Source of the DNA: Promethearchaeota archaeon
Lineage (GTDB): Archaea; Asgardarchaeota; Lokiarchaeia; Sigyniarchaeales; Promethearchaeaceae
Reading direction: 5' to 3'
Assembly: GCA_014729055.1 (NCBI GenBank)
Contig: WJKO01000614.1
Coordinates: 1-8,885 of the forward strand
Length of the DNA: 8,885 nt
The number at the start of each line of letters is the position of its first letter. The stretch's first letter is position 1. The translations under genes were made by a program, and so were the position numbers. Below the pieces are notes generated by a model, which saw nothing but the letters and a program-made list of their open reading frames with translations, was not told the origin of the DNA and did not search any database. This document shows positions 1-4,411 of the stretch, piece by piece.

Positions 1-1131
1 AATGTCCCCTATTTTTCGCTTAATTTTTTTTTCCATTTCTTTGAGCGCGGCTTGATATATATCAAAAAGCCCATAACCGTCGCTTGAGACATTAAATATA
101 TCCAACCTACTGAAAAGTTGCATGTCACAATTAACTTTTTGATCTCCTTTTTGATTCTCACCATAAGCCTTGAAGATCACTTTTAAATTAGCTCTTTGTT
201 CCCGGTTGGGAATAACTATTTCTTTTACCTTTCTAACAAAAGAATTGAACCTTTCTATCATTTTGTTTTTAATTTCGTCGGAGATTTCAACATTTCTAGG
301 AATAAATTGGATTGTGATCAATTTGTCTTTCGGAATTAAATCTGCGATTGGCTGTAAAAAATCTTGTTTTGTGACAATTCCATCGATATCTTCTGAATTT
401 TTGTCAACAATAATTAACGATTCAATGTTGTTGTCATGCATTTTTTTCTCTGCATTAAAAAGAGAATCATTATGGCTAATTGTAATTACTGGTGAATTCA
501 TAATAGTTTTCACTTTGATTTTCATCAATCGTTTCTTCTCTCCTTTACGGTCGCCTTGAGTCTGGCGGACTCTAGGTTGTGTTAAAAATTCTTGTATATC
601 CCGTAAGCTAATGATTCCTTTAAGCTCTTCATTACTAACCACAGGCGCATGCGATATATTATGACTTCTAAATAGTTTTAAAACCGAGCCGATTGAATCG
701 TCTGGTCCACACGTATAAGGATTATTAGTTTCTATGTTTGATATCGGATTTTTTCCCCACTCTGTTAGCACAGCTTGATGAATTATATCTTCATCACTGA
801 CTGCTGCGATTAATTTATTTCGTTCCATTACAGGTAGTAGTCTGATGTTATTTTCTAACATTAATTTTGCAGCATACATGATCTTATGCCTTTTAGTAAG
901 TACTGGTGCTTTTTTCATCAATTTCTGTACTCTTGTGCTAGATTCATTATAATCTGAGCGAGTGATGAAGCGTTTTGCAATCACACCAACATAATTATCA
1001 TTCTTGTCAATGACAATAGCAACGGGAGTGCGTTGTTTTTTCAATTGATTTAGGCATTTTCTTAATGTTTCATTCTCACTGATCTTATTAAAATCAGAAG
1101 ACATAAAGTCATTTACTCTTTTAGATTCCAT
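1..1131 (-). CDS. Four-CBS-domain protein with HPF/RaiA-like C-terminal domain (3' end outside window)
   Basis: The frame is open from the ATG at 1131-1129 to the window edge (377 codons, no stop), so the C-terminus is missing. Four CBS repeats are visible by their beta-strand and 'G-I-hydrophobic-x-x-x-D/F' endings: about residues 9-56, 70-117, 131-183 and 207-260. CBS pairs (Bateman modules) usually bind adenine nucleotides such as AMP, ATP or SAM, so the protein is probably an energy or nucleotide sensor in the cytosol. Residues about 271-373 are not CBS. They show strand ITIQF, the phrase NVEISDEI, a long helix, strand LKVIFKAY, another strand, then DGYGLFDIYQAALKEMEKKI, which resembles the beta-alpha-beta-beta-beta-alpha plan of S30AE/HPF hibernation factors. 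CBS calls are firm; the HPF-like call is by eye. It is transcribed divergently from the SCP2-like gene. Confidence 0.85.
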   Translation of the reverse strand, partial: MESKRVNDFMSSDFNKISENETLRKCLNQLKKQRTPVAIVIDKNDNYVGVIAKRFITRSDYNESSTRVQKLMKKAPVLTKRHKIMYAAKLMLENNIRLLPVMERNKLIAAVSDEDIIHQAVLTEWGKNPISNIETNNPYTCGPDDSIGSVLKLFRSHNISHAPVVSNEELKGIISLRDIQEFLTQPRVRQTQGDRKGEKKRLMKIKVKTIMNSPVITISHNDSLFNAEKKMHDNNIESLIIVDKNSEDIDGIVTKQDFLQPIADLIPKDKLITIQFIPRNVEISDEIKNKMIERFNSFVRKVKEIVIPNREQRANLKVIFKAYGENQKGDQKVNCDMQLFSRLDIFNVSSDGYGLFDIYQAALKEMEKKIKRKIGDI

Positions 1132-1141
1132 TTTTTTAAAC

Positions 1142-1173
1142 TCATATACGTAAAAACATCATATACCTAAAAA
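1142..1173 (-). repeat. Two 15-nt direct repeats (17-nt period) in the promoter of the CBS gene
   Basis: On the plus strand TCATATACGTAAAAA (1142-1156) is followed by TCATATACCTAAAAA (1159-1173), 14 of 15 identical with a 17-nt period. Read in the direction of the CBS gene this is TTTTTA[G/C]GTATATGA twice, ending 11 nt before the ATG. Each copy contains a TATA-like core. It may be a duplicated TATA/BRE element or a tandem operator; the sequence alone cannot say which. Confidence 0.6.
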
Positions 1174-1200
1174 TCTAATGTCTTATTTACATAAATTAGA

Positions 1201-1210
1201 TTTTTATAAG
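1201..1210 (+). promoter_or_regulatory. TATA-like box ahead of the SCP2-like gene
   Basis: TTTTTATAAG is a reasonable archaeal TATA box. With the usual spacing of about 25 nt, transcription would begin near 1230-1235, giving a leader of roughly 55 nt before the ATG at 1289. No clear Shine-Dalgarno site precedes that ATG. Confidence 0.35.
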
Positions 1211-1288
1211 AGAAGGATCAATTCTTAATCGAGGTAAGTTATAATTTCAGAAATTCAGCAAACAAGTCTTTATGGTCAAGCCGCCTTT

Positions 1289-1690
1289 ATGCATTTGGCT
1301 TTATTGTATTTAACGAAACAGCGATCAGTCCAAAATGAATTAAAAAGGCGCAATCTTAATATAAGGTTGCTTATCGTCACACCAGATTTTAAGCCATTAA
1401 CTATACTTCACTTTAAAAAGGATACAATATTGGTAAAAGCTGCGTCTGATGATGTTTTAAAAGATAAATCAACATGGGATTGCAAATTAGAATCACCCGC
1501 CATGGTGTTATTAAATTATTTTTTAGGAGTTTACGGGGCGGTGCGTCCGCTGTTATTTGGGAAAATTAAATCGGCAGGTATGCCTAGCTTATTGAAGCTA
1601 GTTTGGTTTGTTAAGAGATGTCATGGCTTTTTTGGCGCGAATAAGAGTTATGCAAGAGCGGTATTCTTCAGATTCTATAACAAAAAATAA
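1289..1690 (+). CDS. SCP2-like (sterol carrier protein 2 fold) lipid-binding protein
   Basis: This 133-residue protein has the usual size and layout of a stand-alone SCP2 domain. An N-terminal helix covers about residues 3-22. Strand pairs follow (RLLIVTPDF, LTILHFKKDTILVKAAS), then a polar strand STWDCKLES, a helix AMVLLNYFLGVYG and the 'LFGKIKSAG-x-x-x-LLKLVWFV' end, which matches the family's common ending (G-x-hydrophobic-x-x-x-G, then a helix). SCP2 domains bind lipids or acyl chains in a hydrophobic tunnel; the ligand here is unknown. The start is uncertain. The frame remains open upstream to a stop at 1235-1237 and reads sensibly (EIQQTSLYGQAAF), but there is no ATG, GTG or TTG there. 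The family call is from pattern recognition and is moderate. Confidence 0.6.
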   Translation: MHLALLYLTKQRSVQNELKRRNLNIRLLIVTPDFKPLTILHFKKDTILVKAASDDVLKDKSTWDCKLESPAMVLLNYFLGVYGAVRPLLFGKIKSAGMPSLLKLVWFVKRCHGFFGANKSYARAVFFRFYNKK

Positions 1691-1702
1691 GCTATTTATA
1701 AA

Positions 1703-1714
1703 ATGTCATGACAT
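1703..1714. repeat. Perfect 12-bp palindrome ATGTCATGACAT
   Basis: ATGTCATGACAT equals its own reverse complement. It lies 12 nt after the SCP2-like stop codon and about 70 nt before the small ORF at 1782. It could be a dimeric protein-binding site; with no central loop it is a poor hairpin. No second copy was noticed in the window. Confidence 0.4.
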
Positions 1715-1735
1715 GCTCATATATTTGCAGGTAAT

Positions 1736-1768
1736 ACTAGATTTCTTAATTAAAACCTAGTTTATTCT
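1736..1768 (+). terminator. Possible hairpin terminator after the SCP2-like gene
   Basis: ACTAGATTT (1736-1744) can pair with AAACCTAGT (1753-1761), a 9-bp stem with one A·C mismatch and an 8-nt loop, followed by the U-rich stretch TTTATTCTT. The stem is AT-rich and weak, so this may be chance. The AT-rich loop could also serve as the TATA element of the next ORF. Confidence 0.3.
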
Positions 1769-1781
1769 TACACGAATTCAA

Positions 1782-1973
1782 ATGAGCGTCAAGTCAATTA
1801 AAGAAAAACCAGATTTTAATTATGAAATATATGAGAATATTGAGAATTTTAAATATCATATCGCAGAAATTGAGGCAGAGGATCGCACTAGGATTATTAA
1901 ATCAGTACTTCGCCTAAATTCTTCTCTAAAATTAGAGGATTTAATTACGAGACGGATTTTACTTTATCTTTAG
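1782..1973 (+). CDS. Small hypothetical protein (63 aa)
   Basis: The ORF begins with ATG and encodes a charged, probably all-helical soluble protein (repeated E, K, I, N; segments such as IAEIEAEDRTRIIKSVLRL). No domain is recognised and there is no signal peptide or membrane segment. Its stop overlaps the stop of the convergent rlmE gene by 3 nt, a tight tail-to-tail arrangement that suits a real gene. The short length and biased composition mean it could be a chance ORF. TTAATTAAAA (1747-1756), about 30 nt upstream, is a possible TATA element. No function is proposed. Confidence 0.4.
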   Translation: MSVKSIKEKPDFNYEIYENIENFKYHIAEIEAEDRTRIIKSVLRLNSSLKLEDLITRRILLYL

Positions 1974-2563
1974 TTTTTTGTTAGGGCTATAATGTAAATT
2001 TCTCTACTGTTCTTTCTGCTGGCTTTAGGTTTATAACTGTGAATTTCCTTGAAATATGGCGTCATCATTTGAATTAATACTTTCAAATCGGGTGAGTGAA
2101 ATATCTTTGCTACAAAGTCACCATTCTTAATTAAATATTTCCTTGCAAGATTAAAAGCGCGTTCCGCTAAGGTAAAGGACCTCGCAGAATCAGTACTTCT
2201 ATTTCCTGTCGTGTTAGGTGCCATATCACTAATAATCAATTCAAATCCTTCAGGAACTTCATTTTCAATCATTTTTTCAACCTTTTTTGAAAAGACATCC
2301 ATTTTGAGTATTTTAGCTCCTGGTATGGACGACGTACGAGTCTGATCGATCCCTATAATTTTAGTAGGTTTGTTTTTAGTTCTCTTAATAATCACTTCAA
2401 GCCACGATCCTGGAGCACACCCCAGATCTAGAATTCGTCTGGCATTTTTTAGAATATTATATTTATCGTCTATTTGGATCAATTTGAATGCGGCTCGAGA
2501 TCTATATCCTTTTTCGACAGCTTTTTTGTGATACAGATCCTTCTTATATCTGTTGGGTTTCAT
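1970..2563 (-). CDS. rlmE: RlmE/FtsJ-family rRNA 2'-O-ribose methyltransferase
   Basis: This 197-residue Rossmann-fold methyltransferase has all hallmarks of FtsJ/RrmJ. These are the N-terminal 'Y-R-S-R-A-A-F-K-L' (20-28), the SAM-binding motif I LDLGCAPGSW (45-54), acidic D73 in GIDQ, the motif SDMAPNTTG (112-120), and KNGDFVAKIF (146-155) ending with SREIYI (186-191). The K-D-K-E catalytic tetrad is complete as K27, D113, K153 and E188. Bacterial RlmE methylates the 2'-OH of U2552 (E. coli numbering) in the 23S rRNA A-loop, and archaeal homologues are expected to act on the equivalent position. Length matches the minimal family form, with no C-terminal TRAM domain of the kind some archaeal members have. 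It is divergent from the CPBP gene and ends 3 nt inside the convergent small ORF. Confidence 0.95.
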   Translation of the reverse strand: MKPNRYKKDLYHKKAVEKGYRSRAAFKLIQIDDKYNILKNARRILDLGCAPGSWLEVIIKRTKNKPTKIIGIDQTRTSSIPGAKILKMDVFSKKVEKMIENEVPEGFELIISDMAPNTTGNRSTDSARSFTLAERAFNLARKYLIKNGDFVAKIFHSPDLKVLIQMMTPYFKEIHSYKPKASRKNSREIYIIALTKN

Positions 2564-2599
2564 TTTATTGTGACACCATTCTTCGTTCTTCGCTTCCTG

Positions 2600-2607
2600 C
2601 TTATATG
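2600..2607 (-). promoter_or_regulatory. TATA-like box for rlmE
   Basis: Read on the minus strand this is CATATAAG, 37 nt before the rlmE ATG. It would give a leader of roughly 10-15 nt. It lies back to back with the TATA box of the CPBP gene (2625-2632), so the 100-nt gap is a compact divergent promoter region. Confidence 0.5.
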
Positions 2608-2624
2608 ATCACAATCAAACATTC

Positions 2625-2632
2625 TTATATAA
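2625..2632 (+). promoter_or_regulatory. TATA box for the CPBP protease gene
   Basis: TTATATAA lies 31 nt before the ATG at 2664, which predicts a very short leader of about 10 nt. This fits the absence of any Shine-Dalgarno site before that start. Confidence 0.55.
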
Positions 2633-2663
2633 CTTTAATTGTATAGAGATTGTATAAAGAAAT

Positions 2664-3500
2664 ATGGAAAATCAGCAGAAACATAAGGAAAATAATAAGT
2701 CACAGAGCGAAAAATTTGCCGAATTAATTAAAGAAGTAATATTATTTGCTTTAGTACTAATCGTGGTTATGGGTGTAGCACTTGGTATTTTTTATCTTCT
2801 GAAAAATGAATTGCTAATTAATAACGAGTTCTATTTTCACATATTGTGGTATCCACTAGCTTGTCTTGCAATGATAATCTGGATAATAGGAATAAAGAAA
2901 GATAATATCAAAAGATATCTTTTAAACAAACCCAGTTGGCCAAAACCACATCATAGATGGTTCTATATTCTCTATTTTATCTTTTTTGTAATTTTTATTT
3001 CTGGCTGGGTTGTGATCTTATCCTTGGGCTCAGAATGGGGCTATATTGATTATCCAATAAACTTACTGATAGTGAGTTTAACACACTCTTGCATTGGTGC
3101 ACCTTTAGTTGAAGAAATTTTATTTAGAGGATACATTCATGAGAAGTCAGAAGAAGTATGGGGTAAAGATGGGTGGTATATCAACTGGAAATTGCTCAAA
3201 TACCCAAATTCACAAGATGAAAATGTTAAAGTTCATGAGAAGCGTGTAATGAATTTTCGAATTACTTTTGCAGCCCTATTTTCTTCATTTTTGTTTGGTG
3301 TCTGGCACTTGAATGTTATACAGAGCATTTACACGTTTTTTGGGGGATTGATTTTCGTAAAAACACGGCGAGAGTGGGGTAAAACATTGATTGCACCCAT
3401 AATTTTGCACAGTACATGGAATTTAATGGCTCAAGTCTTCGTAATAACTAATTTTCCAATAATGCCCGATATAATAAACTGGATGGTTGGTCTCTTCTGA
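2664..3500 (+). CDS. CPBP (Abi/CAAX-type) intramembrane glutamic protease
   Basis: This 278-residue membrane protein has a charged cytoplasmic N-terminus (about 1-20) and hydrophobic segments near 22-46, 57-79, 100-121, 130-150, 198-214, 219-232 and 241-262. The three CPBP motifs are present in order: EEILFR (E150, E151, R155), FGVWH (F211, H215) and HSTWN (H249, N253). In this family the paired glutamates and histidines form the active site that cleaves proteins within the membrane, as in Rce1 CAAX proteases. The true substrate here is unknown. Between motifs 1 and 2 is a hydrophilic stretch of about 40 residues (156-197) with many K, E, W and Y, longer than a simple loop. It is divergent from rlmE and followed by an 11-T run, so it is probably transcribed alone. 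Confidence 0.88.
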   Translation: MENQQKHKENNKSQSEKFAELIKEVILFALVLIVVMGVALGIFYLLKNELLINNEFYFHILWYPLACLAMIIWIIGIKKDNIKRYLLNKPSWPKPHHRWFYILYFIFFVIFISGWVVILSLGSEWGYIDYPINLLIVSLTHSCIGAPLVEEILFRGYIHEKSEEVWGKDGWYINWKLLKYPNSQDENVKVHEKRVMNFRITFAALFSSFLFGVWHLNVIQSIYTFFGGLIFVKTRREWGKTLIAPIILHSTWNLMAQVFVITNFPIMPDIINWMVGLF

Positions 3501-3533
3501 GATCAATATGTTCTTCTCTATCACTTAATCAAA

Positions 3534-3544
3534 TTTTTTTTTTT
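3534..3544 (+). terminator. T-run terminator after the CPBP gene
   Basis: Eleven consecutive T residues occur 34 nt after the CPBP stop. Archaeal RNA polymerase commonly stops at such U-tracts without needing a hairpin. Confidence 0.55.
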
Positions 3545-3570
3545 CGATTTATAAACACTCCACGTAGTAT

Positions 3571-3605
3571 ACTATTGAGAAAAACTATTGAAAAACTAAA
3601 GAAAA
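3571..3605. repeat. Three imperfect tandem copies of ACTATTGAAAA
   Basis: The stretch reads ACTATTGAGAAAA (3571-3583), ACTATTGAAAA (3584-3594) and ACTAAAGAAAA (3595-3605), next to the palindrome TAGTATACTA (3565-3574). It lies 50-90 nt upstream of the small acidic gene. It may be a regulatory array, but low-complexity AT-rich sequence often gives such patterns by chance. Confidence 0.35.
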
Positions 3606-3653
3606 GATTCAAGTTAAAACTAAATGATTAATTATTTGAGTTGATTATGGTTG

Positions 3654-3878
3654 ATGGTAGATTATAAAGAAGTAAATTTTAATAATACAGAATGTGATTG
3701 GGGAGACTTTGAGCAAGAAATCCGACACCGGATTGCTATTGAGATTGCACACGGAATGAGATTAATATCTGATCAAGAATATTATGATCGTTATCCCGAT
3801 AATGCCGAAATCTTGAATAGAGATTATGAAATATGGTTAGAAATACAGAAATTTGATGAAGAATCTAATAAGGAATAA
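3654..3878 (+). CDS. Small acidic hypothetical protein (74 aa)
   Basis: The protein is strongly acidic and probably helical, with an N-terminal 'V-D-Y-K-E-V-N-F' strand-like segment, then EIRHRIAIEIAHGMRLI, a tyrosine-rich turn (EYYDRYPDN) and a final helix DYEIWLEIQKFDEE. No cysteine cluster, signal peptide or membrane segment is present, and I recognise no family. The ATG at 3654 is preferred; a TTG three bases earlier would add one residue. It has its own spacer on both sides (T-run before, T-rich stretch after), so it appears to be a single-gene unit. The balanced, non-repetitive sequence with conserved-looking aromatic residues makes a real gene likely. Confidence 0.6.
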   Translation: MVDYKEVNFNNTECDWGDFEQEIRHRIAIEIAHGMRLISDQEYYDRYPDNAEILNRDYEIWLEIQKFDEESNKE

Positions 3879-3891
3879 GATTTTCACTATA

Positions 3892-3920
3892 TTTTTGTTA
3901 TCTTATTTTTATTTTTAATT
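3892..3920 (+). terminator. T-rich termination region after the small acidic gene
   Basis: Three T5 runs separated by short interruptions begin 14 nt after the stop at 3878. This is consistent with an archaeal U-tract terminator. Confidence 0.45.
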
Positions 3921-3922
3921 AA

Positions 3923-3947
3923 ATTGAAATTAATTGAAATAATTCAA
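3923..3947. repeat. Tandem 10-mer and short inverted repeat upstream of the winged-helix gene
   Basis: ATTGAAATTA (3923-3932) is followed by ATTGAAATAA (3933-3942), and the second copy forms an inverted repeat TTGAA-ATAA-TTCAA (3934-3947). It lies about 75 nt before the start of the winged-helix gene and upstream of its TATA box. It could be an activator or repressor site. Confidence 0.35.
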
Positions 3948-3968
3948 ACATAGCTTTAAACATAAGTC

Positions 3969-4003
3969 AACATTGTACAAATAAAAAATAGGGTAGCAAT
4001 GTT
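3969..4003. promoter_or_regulatory. Inverted repeat around the TATA box of the winged-helix gene (candidate operator)
   Basis: AACATTG (3969-3975) and CAATGTT (3997-4003) are perfect inverted copies. The pairing extends inward by TAC/GTA (3976-3978 with 3993-3995) if one G at 3996 is bulged. Between the arms is the A/T-rich box ATAAAAAATA (3981-3990), about 30 nt before the ATG at 4019, the expected TATA position. A dimeric repressor bound here would block TBP/TFB, so autoregulation by the encoded winged-helix protein is a fair guess. Confidence 0.45.
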
Positions 4004-4018
4004 TAGGGTTTAAAGAAG

Positions 4019-4306
4019 ATGAACTTTTTTGAGATGTATAGGAAAAAAGGCATGAGAGAAACATTGAAGATTCTTGGTCAGTTAAAGAAAAATGAAGCGA
4101 AGCAATCAATTTTTTACGATAGAATAAAGGAGAATAAAAGTTATTTAAACTCATTTTTTAGAGTAAAAAAGGATTTAATTCAAACAGGGATAATTGGATA
4201 TAGACTAGATAACGACCAAAAAAAAATAATTTTTCTCACTGAAAAAGGGAAGGAGCTCACCAGACTTATTACGAAGATTGAAAACACCTTAAATCATAAA
4301 AAATAA
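4019..4306 (+). CDS. Winged-helix DNA-binding protein, candidate regulator of the ara operon
   Basis: This basic 95-residue protein has the plan of a single archaeal winged-helix domain. Helix 1 is about 12-25 (METLKIL-type, here MRETLKILGQLKK), helix 2 about 29-38, recognition helix about 41-55, then a link TGIIGYRL, a two-strand wing (IGYRLDNDQKKIIFLTEKG) and a C-terminal helix (KELTRLITKIENTL) that could dimerise. The 'hydrophobic-T-x-K-G-x-x-L' after the wing is typical of MarR/PadR-like and other archaeal winged-helix proteins. There is no ligand-binding domain, so any sugar sensing would need a partner or a pocket in the dimer. It lies 101 nt upstream of araB in the same direction, separated by a T8 run and a separate promoter. 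Regulation of araB-araD-isomerase is inferred from position only. Starts at 4034 or 4052 are possible alternatives. Confidence 0.75.
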   Translation: MNFFEMYRKKGMRETLKILGQLKKNEAKQSIFYDRIKENKSYLNSFFRVKKDLIQTGIIGYRLDNDQKKIIFLTEKGKELTRLITKIENTLNHKK

Positions 4307-4322
4307 ATTTCTTACTTCCTCA

Positions 4323-4330
4323 TTTTTTTT
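4323..4330 (+). terminator. T8 run between the winged-helix gene and araB
   Basis: Eight T residues follow 16 nt after the stop at 4306, a likely U-tract terminator separating the regulator from the araB operon. Confidence 0.4.
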
Positions 4331-4345
4331 ATCTACTGATTTCTT

Positions 4346-4355
4346 GTTTATAAAC
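4346..4355. promoter_or_regulatory. Palindrome GTTTATAAAC upstream of the araB TATA box
   Basis: The 10-bp sequence is its own reverse complement, flanked by an imperfectly symmetrical TTCTT/GAAGA. It lies just upstream of the preferred TATA box and could be an operator for the neighbouring regulator, or itself an alternative TATA box. A related TTTATAAAC occurs at 3548-3556. Confidence 0.3.
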
Positions 4356-4360
4356 GAAGA

Positions 4361-4376
4361 GATATAAAAAAATATA
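4361..4376 (+). promoter_or_regulatory. Promoter of the araB-araD-isomerase operon
   Basis: The box ATATAAAAA with a purine-rich stretch just before it (ACGAAGAG, BRE-like) predicts transcription from about 4388-4392. The leader would be about 18 nt to the araB ATG at 4408, with two out-of-frame ATGs (4398, 4401) nearer to the 5' end. Confidence 0.5.
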
Positions 4377-4393
4377 TAGAAAGAAGAAGACTA

Positions 4394-4411
4394 GCTAATG
4401 ATGGCTAATGA
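4394..4411 (+). repeat. Duplicated GCTAATGA spanning the araB start
   Basis: GCTAATGA occurs at 4394-4401 and 4404-4411, a 10-nt period. The second copy contains the araB ATG. The first supplies ATG at 4398, which opens a 6-codon ORF (M-M-A-N-E-F, stop at 4416-4418) in another frame that overlaps the first codons of araB. Confidence 0.7.

Noticed and set aside
170..559. 129-codon plus-strand ORF
   Set aside because: Entirely antisense to the CBS-HPF-like gene, hydrophobic and serine-rich as expected for a shadow frame.
1234..1250. GTAAGT...TTTCAG, which looks like a tiny eukaryotic spliceosomal intron before the SCP2-like gene
   Set aside because: Only 17 nt long, too short for splicing; archaea have no spliceosome; removal would shift the frame without giving a better start.
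3930..4154. 74-codon minus-strand ORF
   Set aside because: Overlaps the promoter and first half of the winged-helix gene; composition is shadow-like and no motif is visible.
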